A DNA stretch of 64,000 nucleotides, from the NCBI RefSeq assembly GCF_000005505.3, contig NC_016135.3, positions 17,206,613 through 17,270,612 of the forward strand, given 5' to 3'. The stretch is from Brachypodium distachyon (taxonomy: Eukaryota; Streptophyta; Magnoliopsida; Poales; Poaceae). The position numbers were made by a program, and so were the translations under genes. The notes beneath the pieces were generated by a model, which did no database searches, was not told where the DNA came from, and saw only the letters and a list, made by a program, of their open reading frames with translations. This document shows positions 36,261 to 47,768 of this stretch, piece by piece. Every line of letters starts with the position of its first letter. The stretch's first letter is position 1.

Positions 36261-36408
36261 CCAGCCGGGGGGCGGCTCATCCAGGGCAACACCTCTCCCA
36301 TCCGTTGCATCATCATCCAGCACCATCGATCGATCCATCAGCCCACAAAGCTCTCGAGCTAGGGTTCGCCGTAGCCCCGCCCCAGCGCACGTACAATCGC
36401 CTCAGACA

Positions 36409-36972
36409 ATGGCCTGGGAAGGGGAGCTCCAGAGAGGAGCCAAGTGGGACGACTCCTCCGTCGTCACGACGAAAGCGGACGCCGAGGTCCTCCTGCAGTT
36501 CGTCGCCGCCGCCGTCACGGAGGCGGGCCTCGCGTCCGGGGACGTGGTGGCCACGCCGGAGCTCGCCGCGATGGCCGCCTTCGCCGAGGCGGCCGCGCTC
36601 CGGCTGGCCGACAGGATGACGGAGACGGTGGGGCGCGTCGAGCGGAAGGCCGCGGCGTACTTCGCGGGGAAGCCGGGCGGGGTGGCCGAGGCCGAACCGC
36701 TGGCGGAGGCGCTCGGCAGGTGCGCCGCGTCCGTCGCGAGGCTGAGGACGCAGGCCGCGCAGTTCGCCGCTTCCGCGCGCCGGATGGCGTCGCGGCGTGC
36801 GGCCGTGGAGGAGGCGGAGGAGTTCGAGAGCTCGGAGATGTCGGGATCACCACCACAGGAGACGAGAACGGGTGAAAGGTCGGCAGCGGGCGTCGATGAA
36901 GAGTTCGGGCGAAGGGGAGGGAGGAAGAGGAAGCGGAACGGCAGATACTTCGGCCCCGATTGGAGCAGCTGA
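36409..36972 (+). CDS. unrecognised 187-aa protein
   Basis: A single-exon frame with an ATG in good context (GACAATGGCC). I do not recognise the family. It begins MAWEGELQRGAKWDDSSVV. Residues about 25-130 are Ala-rich and mostly helical by composition, with many Glu/Arg pairs, consistent with a coiled coil or helical bundle. The C-terminal 55 residues are acidic and Ser-rich, then very basic (GRRGGRKRKRNGR), which could act as a nuclear localisation signal, and the protein ends FGPDWSS. High GC and the TATAAAG upstream support a real gene. Grass-restricted proteins of this kind are common. No function is proposed. Confidence 0.65.
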   Translation: MAWEGELQRGAKWDDSSVVTTKADAEVLLQFVAAAVTEAGLASGDVVATPELAAMAAFAEAAALRLADRMTETVGRVERKAAAYFAGKPGGVAEAEPLAEALGRCAASVARLRTQAAQFAASARRMASRRAAVEEAEEFESSEMSGSPPQETRTGERSAAGVDEEFGRRGGRKRKRNGRYFGPDWSS

Positions 36973-37547
36973 TCGATGATCTCGAGGCCCGCCGGGGGCA
37001 TGCAGGCGGTACCAGAGGAGAGGATTCGACTGTACCAAACTGATTTCGGCCCAAGATGAGTTTGGTGATAGTGATACCCGGTGATCCGTGGTTTTGATCT
37101 TGTGTTCAAGCTAGGTCTCATTTGTATATCATTGCACCAACCGAACAAGATTGTAATTGGGGGGGAGTTGCCGAGTTAATTGGGAGCTGTAGACGAATGT
37201 TCTACACGTGCAAACAGTTTAATCTGTTTAAACCGCAAACCAGTAGTGATCCCTTGGATCTGTGTAGTGTCTTAAAGGCGCAAAGATGAGATGAGAAATA
37301 TGTTTACGAGTATCCAAACTAAGCTTAAACCATGACATATCATCACACCGTAAAGAGAAGACAGAAACGCTAACAGGCCGCCTCTTATTGCACATAGGAA
37401 CACACATATTCACATAATCTACAGCGGCTTCGATCAGCATTGAGCCATTGCTAATTGAAGCGGACCATTTAAAACATCAGAGGCGACATCGGGAGACAAG
37501 ATCCTAGATATATGTACAGGCATTTGGATATTCTTGGGAGAGGGATC
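36973..37547. other. intergenic sequence
   Basis: 3' flanks of two convergent genes. No feature recognised. Confidence 0.4.
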
Positions 37548-39865
37548 TCACGGGTCCTGCAGCTGCGCGTCACGGCTGGTCAGAGGGACGTAGCGCACGG
37601 AGGCGCCATTGCTGACGCTGGTAGATCCATCAGGGTTCTTGTCGATCACCTGCAGGTCCTGGGAAAAGGTACCTACAGGAATGACCATCCGCCCGCCAGG
37701 CTTCAGCTGCTCGAGCAGCGGCTCAGGGATCTCAGGTGCCGCTGCGCCCACATGAATGGCGTCGTAGGGCGCAGCGTCCGGCCAGCCAAGCCTGCCATCT
37801 GCAGTGTTTGAGAACATAAGACTTGCTGAGTTTAGACATTAGTGAGATGAAGAATTAGTGTGAAATGATCTAGCCAAGGAACATGAAAAACCCTGCAGCA
37901 GGAATCCATATTTCTGAATTCTGATTTAGAAATAATAAAAAGGCAACCTCTAAAAACAGAAATAATAAAAAGGACATAGCAAAAATAGGATGGTTTGATG
38001 AAAATGGCTGATATTAAAACTGGCCGTTTGGTTCCATTAAAGAACGGGGGGTCCCTGTTTGGACAGGTTCAGTGGAAACTAGTTTGTGACAGTTTAGTCG
38101 TCGTTCCACAGAAGAGCAACACCAAGGAATCATTTTTGTTTGAGGAAAACAGGACAGTTAGCTGCCGGTTGTTTTGTTTTATTTGCATAGTTCTGTAATT
38201 CTTGACATGACAATTGTAAATAGCAATACAGCAATTAAATGACTGACTGTAGAAGCTTAGAAGGGCAAGTGCAAACAATTAATTCTTGTTCTGCTGAATA
38301 GCTAAGATACTACGGCCACACCAGTAACCATACCTGAAACATGAAAAGAAAGGGAACCATCCTTCAGTAATGGCGCTGCAGCACTCCGTTCTACATTTCC
38401 AATCGAAGCAGCGACAAGTTCAGGAATGTGTTCAATCCCTACTGCACGGCCTTCTGGTCCAACCATCATTGCAAAACAAGCTGTCAAGTAGCCGCTGCCT
38501 ACGAGATGATAAAACCACATGAAGACAACACTAGTTAGACAAATGTTCAGACAGCTGACAACTGGGTATAGGCTAGTTTTTTCAGACAAGTGTGCTCAAC
38601 GAAGAACTAAGAAAGACAGTGTATTAGACTGTCATCAACACACCTGATCCAACGTCCAGAGCATGCATGCCTGGCTGCAAGTGATCCTTTAACAGTTCTA
38701 AGCAGGTTGCGTGCATATGGGGAGCAGATATTGTGGCATTGTAACCAATAGGCATTGGACTGTCAGTATAAGGTGTAAGTCCCTCTGATACAAATAACGC
38801 TCTGTCCATACTTTCCAGTACTTCAGCCACTTTATCTGTTGTAACGGCACCATACTGCTTCAGGTACTCAACCAAAGCTTTGTTCTTCTCTAGTGATCCT
38901 TGAGTCCAATATTGCTGAAAGTTAAACAACAAATGCTAAGATGAGTCTCCCACAGGTACAAATATAGAATGAGACTGCAGCAGCAAAACTATGAACTATC
39001 ACCTTACTGGTACTTGACATCTCTTCATGTTAAAGCACAAATAAGCACCAAAACATATGGATGTCATCAAATCATTCACAATATGCAAAAAAATGTTTTA
39101 CTCCCTCTGTCCCATATTAAGTGACTCAAATTTGCTCAAATATGGATGTATCTATACCTAAAAAACATCTAGATACATGTAATATTTCGTCACTTAATAT
39201 GGGACGGAGGGAGTATTAAAATTCCAGATTGTGTTCATTGAATATGAAATTTCTTCGAATTTGCTAGGAGCAAACTGACGTTTCCATAAAATTGTTCGTC
39301 ACATAATGGCTAGTTTTTGTAAGAAATAGGCTTCCTTCACAACATAGTTAGGTGAAGATTTCGTCTATTTCTCAGAATTACAGTGTCACATTTGGCTGAA
39401 GATAGCTGACATTAGTGAATTTTCAGGGCCGTGGCTTCACTCAGAAGTGGACCTTTAGGCCAAGTTCATATATATCTCCCCAAATTCCCCAGACATGACC
39501 ACCCTCTTCTACAGCTGTGCTCTCAAAGTCATAATCACCCTTTCCTAGTGCTTTACTAGACCCCAAAATCCACAGCCCTCACAATTTCCGAACATCTCTC
39601 TCCAAACTAACCTGCAACTCGGCTCTCCGAGACAAATTCCGGCACCAAGTCATAGAGGGGGGAAAACGAGAGACAGGGAGGGTAGGGCGAGAGCGTCGTG
39701 CGCGTGACATACCGCCATCCAGTGGTACGGGGCGCAGCGCCGCAGCGGCGCCGGCCTCGGAGGAGCCGCGAGGAGGTGGCGGAGGAATCGGCGGCGGGCG
39801 GCCGTGGAGGGCGACGGGAGGCGGGACGATGTGTACGCTGGCGCGGAAGCGGCGGCGAAGGACAT
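37548..39865 (-). CDS. PIMT: protein-L-isoaspartate O-methyltransferase
   Basis: Repairs spontaneously damaged isoaspartyl residues in proteins using S-adenosylmethionine; in plants it is linked to seed longevity. Four minus-strand exons: 39865-39713, 38914-38644, 38498-38334 and 37798-37548, giving 279 aa. The first 51 residues (exon 1) form an Arg/Ala/Pro-rich extension lacking in the core enzyme, consistent with an organelle-targeting peptide as in PIMT2-type isoforms. The core begins [22 protein letters not shown]. It shows [17 protein letters not shown], motif I as [15 protein letters not shown], motif [11 protein letters not shown], and [26 protein letters not shown]. Catalytic-region residues appear intact. 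Intron 1 contains a Stowaway MITE. Confidence 0.94.
39101..39213. mobile_element. Stowaway MITE in PIMT intron 1
   Basis: 113 bp, ends CTCCCTCTGTCCCATATTAA and inverse, flanked by TA. Contains the ATCTAGATACATGTAATATT interior common to several other copies here. Confidence 0.88.
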
Positions 39866-40476
39866 GGCGCTGGAGAATTTCCCGTTATATGAGGGGAGGG
39901 GAGGGGGGCGAACAGGTGTTGGGAGCTCAGCCGCGGTGGCGCTGTGGACGACGGTCGCCTCGACAGGTGGCCGCCGCGCGGCCCTTCTAGACTTCTGTTC
40001 CGCGAGGGTGGAAACTGGCTCGCTCTGTGCGTAAGCGGAGACCCGAGTCCACAGAATGACAGACCTCACACGTAGCGCCTGCACCGGCTCCCCCTGTCCC
40101 GTGTACAGGCCAGTGAAAATTCACTCAAAAATATCCGGCGAATTGGTCGGGGACTTCCAGAGTTCCAGTACAGCAACAGAAATTGCAGATTTCTGCATCA
40201 GGGCAGCGTGAGCAACTGCGCGAGCATGCAAAAGTTTACACTGGCAAGCTTCTCGATTTCTCATCACAAGAGTGTACATACATTGCTTCAGGACCAGGAG
40301 CCTTGGTTATCCATCTGTGTCCGGGGACTGGCAAAAGCTGTGTACAAACACACCGGTCAACTAACAATTTAACCACATGATCCTGAGCCAGAGCATGTAG
40401 AATTTGCCATTGCCAAGCCACCGCCGATGTGGCCTGCAAAGAAGGGCACCGGTTTGGAAGCTCCCTGATGCACACC
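39866..40476. other. PIMT upstream and CENP-X 3' flank
   Basis: GC-rich PIMT leader and promoter up to about 40080, then the 3' flank of the CENP-X gene. No other gene. Confidence 0.4.
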
Positions 40477-41437
40477 TCAGAAGTCCAGAAGAAGCTGCGG
40501 CAAAACTCGCTCTAGGTGGGTGGGCTCGATTGTCGTCGTCCCCTCCGCTTCAGCGATGACGGCCGAACGCTGAACAGCCTCTGCAGAAAAATAGAATTCA
40601 GAGTTGAGCTGCAGAAAATGGATCTGTGTTGTTGGCATGAGATGAGATGCGGTAGCATTTTTCAGCAGATACAAACCTGTAACGAACATCCTAAGAAGTT
40701 CGCAGCTCACTTGAAGTGCACTTGCGTTGGCTGCAAAAGTTAACCAAGTGTCATGAACACTTCGCAAGAAGGCTTCGGTACGAAATCATTTTTTTAAGGG
40801 TCAAAAAGAAATCTCTTCTATGGGTCGGCCAGTATATGGGTAAATGCTGACATAGGTAATTGCAACACCCTTCAAAATTTGTGGTAAAACAGAGAAAACT
40901 AGCTCGGAAAGACGGTGAAACTGGGTAGTATGAAATATTCCTTCAGTTTAATTTCAGGCGTGAGCAGAATCGAAGGAGCTTTTAAACAAACAAACATCAT
41001 TACTCCTTGACGTCATTTACCAGTTGTACTCCGGGTCCTCCTTGACGTCTCAGGAACAGGCTGCCAATTACAAATGGAAACATTCTCATCTGATACAAAA
41101 GAAGTTTCAGAACATTTTTGGGTGGGTGTGGGGGAAAGACGGGGTGGGGGTCAAGGGTTTCAATTGGATCATGGAAAAACCTCGATGTCGATGAATTCCT
41201 CGTCGCCGCCGCCGCTCCTGTCGGCCCGCCTGCTCCACACATGCTTGAATATCGCGTGAATCAGATCCTGCCCGAATCCGAAACAGACCACGAAATCTCA
41301 TCAAATCCAACATCCGGAAGAACGAAAACTCGAGGGGAAAAGACTAATTCGAGGGAGGACAGGAACTGGGTTCGAGTGGGTGAGCTCACCGGATCGAAGG
41401 TCTCGCCGCGTGCGTCGCGCGTCGCCTCTTCTTCCAT
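40477..41437 (-). CDS. MHF2: centromere protein X / MHF2 histone-fold protein
   Basis: A small histone-fold protein that pairs with CENP-S/MHF1 and acts with FANCM in DNA repair and crossover control, and at the kinetochore. Five short minus-strand exons: 41437-41390, 41267-41181, 41060-41021, 40730-40677 and 40580-40477, giving 110 aa. It starts MEEEATRDARGETFDP, continues DLIHAIFKHVWSRR, an acidic EEFIDIE linker, PVPETSRRTRSTT, then the histone-fold core ANASALQVSCELLRMFVTEAVQ and ends LERVLPQLLLDF, the family's hallmark C-terminus. Phases agree at all four junctions. The length matches plant CENP-X. Exon 3 is only 40 bases. Confidence 0.92.
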
Positions 41438-41947
41438 GGAGACTTGTGTTTTCGCCAGGGCGGCAGAGGAAGGCGGGATGTGGGAAGGAGTTAGGGCTTG
41501 GAAGGTGGGAAACTTGGGCTAAATGGGTCGTTTCTGGGCCGTTGCTTGAGAAGTTGGGCTTGGGTTGGGTTCTAATTTGAATGGGCTTCTTCTTTTAGTG
41601 CGTTCAACGGCAGTGTTGTCATCTTTTTTCTGTTGATACTTGATACGCCCTCCATCCTGTTGCGGCATATCATGGCCTTCTGTCTGGATAATATTAAACG
41701 CTAGATAATATTTAAGCTAGCTGCACAACTCCGACACATGCAATTGGACATTCTTAGCAAAACAATACTGCATTCGCTCCGTCCAACAAAAAATGTCTCA
41801 ATTTTGTCAAAATTTGAATGTATCTAGCTATGACTTAGTGTAAAGATGCATTCAAATTTAGTCAAAGTTAAGACATCCTTTATTGGAGTATTGCAAAAAC
41901 AAGTTGGCTGTGTGTAGGGTGAGAGGATGCAATCTCATTATGAATTA

Positions 41948-42067
41948 CTCACTCTGGTCCATAATAAGTGTCAGACTTGTATGTGACAAGTATTTAGGAA
42001 TGGAGAAAGTACAATTTTATACTAAATTAGTACAAAATCTGATAGCTTCACTTGTTATGGATCGGAG
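41948..42067. mobile_element. degenerate Stowaway MITE
   Basis: Begins CTCACTCTGGTCCATAATAA and ends TTATGGATCGGAG, flanked by TA. The ends are inverted with several mismatches. Confidence 0.65.
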
Positions 42068-45000
42068 TAATACTACGGGCAAGTCGCCGTGACAAGTTAA
42101 CAGCATCTGCAAATTCGCTGCAGTTTTCTTCCAAGTTCTAATCCGTGCTAGTCACAGAGCCGTCAATTTGTTTGAAGCTTAGCACCAACCGGCAGGCAGC
42201 CTTAATGCACCGGTAATCATGTCATTAGTTTGAGTGATTAGCCGCTTTCCCAATTATAGTTGGCGTGATTAAGAATCTCAATTTCTCCTTAAGTGAGGTG
42301 GGTCACATTGGTCGGGGAAAAGCCAAGTACAACCTTAGGGACATCATCATCACTATGGCCCGTCCCCGAAAGAGAGACTTCCTCCTCTGCTTCCATTATC
42401 TAGACATTTTTGAGGATTGCTCATTAAATATCCCCCAATATTTTGTGAGCTCTCTTCCTTAGTTTGACAGCCACCTGAACATCTGTAAGCGTGTAACAGT
42501 GCGAGTCTTTAACTAGAGCTGCCTAAACAGTACGATCAGAGCAACATCTCCTCTGAACACTGTAAAGCAGGAGCATTTCACATGCCTAAACAGGAGTACT
42601 AGGGCAAAAACAGTTAAGCTAACACGGAATTGTGATGATTATGTCCTCAGAGCTCTAAGATCTGGTCATCTGGACATACTGTCAGCATCAATCTACTGCA
42701 CATGTCGCCCCTTATCCGCGTCATGGGCCTTCTTCCTCCCTTGTCTGCTATAGCTTCCTCCGGGCCGAGACATCAACGCCGGCGATGACAGTTGACCAAA
42801 TACTCGCATTCAGTTCCTGCTGCCGATCGAAGCTTCCGGAAGGGAACATCTCAGCACCAATCATACCGCTCAGCATGCAACACAGTATGAAAAACACACA
42901 CACTACTGGACAAGCGTGCAGAGCTGTTGACATATCGCTGTGGTTACTACAGTAGTCCCCGATCAAATTGACGAAATTAATGATCGAATATTCGGGAACA
43001 GCAGAGGCGTTGAATGTTGATACATGCACCCACCGGACTTAATTCCTCCTCCGTTGAAACCGCGCACGCGGGAGCAATGGTTTTGAGGATTCAGGGGAAA
43101 CCAGGCCTGCATGCAGTCGCTTGTTTCTGACATCGGCAAGGCGATCGAGCTAGTTCCAGGTTGACATCCCAAATTTCAGTACACGCGGACTGCGTAAAGA
43201 ATTGCCGTATTGGTCCTTTCTTTCGCATTTATTGATCAACTTGTGTTTCTTTATCGTTATATGCATGTAGTATGTGGCTGTGTGGAACACCAGATCCCAT
43301 CTGATCAAGAATCCATACATGATGGAACAATGTTCCAGAAACCGCAAGCTTACGTGAAATGTGATAGACCTATACATGCATGTGGTTGTGGAATGCCAGA
43401 TCTATCTCTTACTACTGCACATCGTTTGTTCCCGACGTCAGCATTTGAACGCAAGTAAAGTGCTCCATTGCATTTGAGTCCGGATATGCATCGGTCGTGC
43501 ACCAACTTGCCGATCGCAAGAAAAGGATCAACCAGCCCGGCCGGAATGGATCGATTAATTTAACCAGGAAGTACGCGATTGATTAGAGCGCGTGTGGATA
43601 CATGAGTTTAGTGGATGATTAATCAAATCCCTCCTGCTCGCTCCTCCGGCCGTAGATAGATTCGGGGACCAACCGGGACGACCCAGCTTCGCCTAAAAGC
43701 GCGCAACTGGCGGGCTTTCTTTAATTCCGTTTGGCCCTCCGCTCCGCCCACTGATTCGTCCATCCGGCCTTGAAGTTTTTGCCCTGTTTCCATCGGACAG
43801 ATACTGCATCCGAGCTCGCTGTTTATCTCCTCTCCCCTGCAAACGCGATCAGATCTGACGATTGCTTGCGTGTTTTAATTTAGTTTCCTGCAGGATGTGT
43901 CTGCTAGTCACGGGCTAACCGGCTGAGTTTATTTCTCGAGAGTTGAGACCCACTAACAAAGGTGTTTATCTATGTTGAATGTGTCATTTGCAACCTGGTG
44001 TCGTGCACGACGTGCAGTCACCACGCACCAAACCCCCTGACAAATATCTCCCGGAAAAGGCAGCGGTCGTGGCCCGTGGATACTACGTTTCTTTGCTGTC
44101 ACCTGTGCACTACGAACAAGAAGGAGAAGACAGGCCAAATGCCCAAACTATAGTACTCTGTCGTTGGACAAATCTGTCCAGCGCCCAAACAAACATGATC
44201 TCGCTGGCTAGCGCCATTGGTTGCACCGAGCTAATTAATTTGGACGATTGCTTAAGCTGCATAAGCGTGCATTGATGGGATGGACGCTCTGATGCTGACG
44301 CAGCAACCGCCGGAAACTGAAACTCGAAGACGAGGGCGCATTTTCTTTTCACGAAGAAACGTCAGACGGGGAATCCGTCGAGTGGGAAAATACGTATCGT
44401 CTGAGTATGTGGGAGTTCGTCTGGCGATGCTCCTGAATGAACTGTTGCCAACATAGGTAGGCTGCAACGCTGAACGCTCGTCCCAATAGAGGAGGCCTGG
44501 GATTGGAATCTTATCATTTTATCCAACAGGTGTACGGCTCACCAGTTCTGCACGCTCGCCTCGCCTCCGGTACTCTGCCTACGCAACGCAGAACGCACCC
44601 GTGAAAGCTAGTCGATCGACTCGATCCGGGCCGATCTCCAGCTCCCCCAGAGATACCAAAGGCCGCTTTACAGCCGAGAGTGGGGATTGCTCATGGCTGG
44701 TCCGGCTCCAGGTATGTTGCATGGCAGAGTGGAACTCGATCGACACCTCAATAAGGTGCTTGGAATGCGCGTGGTCCAGGAAGAGTGGTGTTCATGTTGT
44801 GAAAGAAATCATGATAAATAGTGCGAGAAAAAGAGAGCGATTTCATTAATCGAAATTAGGTTCCATTCATCCATCACGGGTTAACTTTGATGCTTACTTG
44901 AATAGGAACATCTTTTTTTTATTGGTTCCAAGCCCCGAGTTCAAGCAACGCATCATGCATGGTTCACCACTTTGGACCACCAAGCGGGTTCATCAGTCCG

Positions 45001-46074
45001 CACGCGCTCGGTGCCAGTTCGAATCTGCCCACGCCAACATGAAAAGGGATAGTAAAGCTCCAGGTCGAACTCCAGCTCCCCGGCAATGGGCGGTCACTTT
45101 ACAGCTTCGTGGGTTGCCCACAGGTTCAACGACTGCATGGCACATTGTTGTTGGAATCCCATTTTTCAGGACACTTAGCCTGGGTTAGAAAATAATCATG
45201 TAATACGATTGTCTTTTGTGTTTACTAAGAGCATGTCTGGTTGGTATGCTAAGATTGTCATATTTTTCTGCCACGTCTGCGTAAGGTGAGACAATCAAAA
45301 TTAGGAGCACATTTTGCCACATTTGAGGGAATCTTGCCACATTTTTTGTGAATCAGTGACATGTTGACCTACTCCCTTGGTTCCGAAATTCAGGGTGTAT
45401 AACTTTTGTTGACAACCAAACTTTCTAAAGCTGGACCAAACTTTATAGGTAAAGATAACAATATATACAGTGTCGAACCAAGATATAATTAAAAAAATAT
45501 TTCACAATAGATCTAATAATCTTTATTTGGCACCATAAATGTTGAAATCTTCTGTTATAAGGTTGGTCAAATTTTAAAATATTAAACGGTCAACAATTTT
45601 TCTTAAATGTTTTTGCGGACTTGCTGAAAGAAACAAGAGACTCCACGAACCCTAACTGCCGAGCTTTCAACTCCGGTTCCTCGCATTTGAGAACCGAATC
45701 GGTTTTGAGAGACGAGTGAACCCCGGATCAACATCTACGTAGTGGTGTTTAAGTAACATTTTTTTGTGAGATTTGTGTGTCCTTGATAGTATCCCGTTCC
45801 GCTGAATGTGGAAATGGCTGCTTGTAACTTTGTAGAAACTACACACGGGCGAAGCAAGCATGTACTGACTGGTGTCAAATTACATCCAATTAAATTTTGC
45901 TAATACTTTTTCGAAATAGGGAAAATGTTCTGAATAATATGCATTGACACCCGTAAATTCTAAGAAGTGATTTCAACGGTATTTTTTTCTGGCTTCACCC
46001 CTTCAAAATAAAATTAAATAACTGTATAGTTTGTACACACACCGTTATTCTTGTGTACGTGACCCTACGGGCGT

Positions 46075-46314
46075 GTACAATGGGGTGATGCCAGCCTTTT
46101 CTTAGCGATGCCACATAAGATAAAATCTGATGTGAAAGATAAAAAAACGAAGAAAATGCACAAGCCTTCTCTTAATTAAGAGATGATATCTTCACAAGAA
46201 TGATAAGGCAAAATAAGACAAATTTCCCATTGTACTAGATTTCACTTTTTCTTGGCATTTATTTAGTTAATTTTATTTAACTAATAATTAATTCTAAAGG
46301 ATCAACCATTGTAC
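46075..46314. mobile_element. candidate MITE
   Basis: GTACAATGG at the left and CCATTGTAC at the right are inverted, and the AT-rich interior lacks coding potential. No target duplication was resolved. Confidence 0.35.
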
Positions 46315-46371
46315 AAGATGTTTTGTTGTCTTTTTTAATTGGCGTGGAACACCTACGGTGAGTCAGTCTTA

Positions 46372-47194
46372 GATCATCCCCACTCCTCCCCCCAAAAGAC
46401 TAAAAGAGCTAAAATGAGAACGTCGGAGAGAGAAAATGCTTTCAGCCGCACCCCCTAAAACCAACTTTCGCGTCAGCGCAAAAGTATTTTCATCCGGCGC
46501 CTCCGGCCAACTCCCAAGGAAGGGGGAAGCGATGGCGCCGGCTAACACAACAGCCAACAAAAATAGGCCACGCGTCCAGACTATCGTCTCTCTCTCCTCC
46601 TTTTCTCAGCTCCAGCCCCGTGCTGGACGCAGGCGGCCGCGGCAGACGGGGCCTCTGCTCTGCTCTGCTGCTCCGCGGGAGATGAGTCCTCTCTCTCTCG
46701 ACTCTGCTCTGCTGCTCCCTTCTCTAGCCTAGCGGGAGATGAGGTCGCGCGGGAGCAGGCGGCGTGGGTGCGTGAAGCGGTGCCCGGGCAGCTCCTCTCC
46801 GTGCCGAGGGAGGCGAGGCGTGCCGCCGCCCGGCTCCACGCGCTGCAGCAGCGGAAGGAGACAGCGCACATCGTTGAGCTCGCATCCGTCCGCAAATGGC
46901 CGCTGTCGTCAGCTCGCGCGGCGGTGCTCGTGCCGGTTGTCGCGTCGCTGGCCTGCCTGGCGTGGGCGGAGCCGCCGGCGAGCGAGCGGTCGGCGCTGCT
47001 GGCGTTCCTCACGGCCACGCCCTCGTCCGTGACGGCCGCCGTCCTCGTCCTCGCCCGCGAGCTGTTTGTGAAAATGTCAGTCAATTCGGGGCTTGTGACT
47101 GGCTACATACTCTCCCCTATACTCAAAAATTCGCCGGCTCCCCCCGTACGAGCAAATGCCGGACCTGATATAGGGACGACGAGTGAAAATGCTC
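46372..47194 (+). mobile_element. Harbinger-like element carrying a host-gene fragment (copy 2)
   Basis: Flanked by TTA on both sides (46369-46371 and 47195-47197), the typical PIF/Harbinger target duplication. The termini, GATCATCCCCACTC and inward-read GAGCATTTTCACTC, are similar. It is 823 bp and has no transposase. The interior carries the coding fragment shared with 35653-36145 and the same subterminal block. It is a Pack-type non-autonomous element. Confidence 0.75.
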
Positions 47195-47214
47195 TTATGA
47201 ATCATTGTACATGA
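46768..47214 (+). pseudogene. captured gene fragment with an open frame (copy 2)
   Basis: A 148-codon open frame: VPGQLLSVPREARRAAARLH, then a hydrophobic VLVPVVASLACLAWAEPP (possible membrane segment), then LLAFLTATPSSVTAAVLVLA and ELFVKM. After that the frame runs into transposon terminal sequence and out past the right end of the element. The protein part looks like the C-terminal half of a grass membrane protein that I cannot name. The chimeric tail argues against an intact host gene. Confidence 0.6.
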
Positions 47215-47358
47215 CCTGCAAAGCACTCCATATCAGATCCGGCAAGAAAATCACTATCTGTCTTCCACTCTAGTTTCCGTCTCAGTAACCACATTCCTAC
47301 ATCTTTCGTTTGATTACGAGATAAAACTTTTGTTGCAAACTCATGTGGTCTACTAATA

Positions 47359-47462
47359 CTCACTCCGTCCCATAATAAGGGACTTTCTATTACATGTATC
47401 TAGACGTTTTTAAGATATAAATACATTCATATTTAGACAAATTTAAACACGGACGGAGTCAG
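47359..47462. mobile_element. degenerate Stowaway MITE
   Basis: Left end CTCACTCCGTCCCATAATAA, right end GGACGGAGTCAG, with the ATTACATGTATCTAGACG interior. TA on both sides. Confidence 0.6.
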
Positions 47463-47768
47463 TAGAATAGTTGAATGCAGGATTTGACGAGAGACATTCC
47501 AGCTACATGTTGCATTATTGCGTGGAGGCCCTCAAAATGGGAACACAAGTAAATGGCTCGTGAGCAAAATCGAAATCTTGAAACAACCGCGCAAAAGTTC
47601 AAAATAATACAGGTGGACTGCCTCATTTCCTGTATATACACGACCGTATGGCATACCACCGTACGTATCTCCTATCTCAACTCTCAAGATCAGATCAAAA
47701 TCAGGAAGAAGAAGAAAAATCCAACACATGTTGATCCAACGTCAGAAAATCGTGCCAAATCCAACCTA

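Larger units (their letters stand above)
41438..46371. other. gene-poor intergenic region
   Basis: Nearly 5 kb in which I find no gene. It holds degenerate Stowaway copies at about 41775-41889 and 41948-42067, a one-sided CTCCCTTGG-type MITE at about 45372-45600, and a candidate MITE at 46075-46314. Positions 42070-45220 have only short frames without recognisable similarity. Confidence 0.5.
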
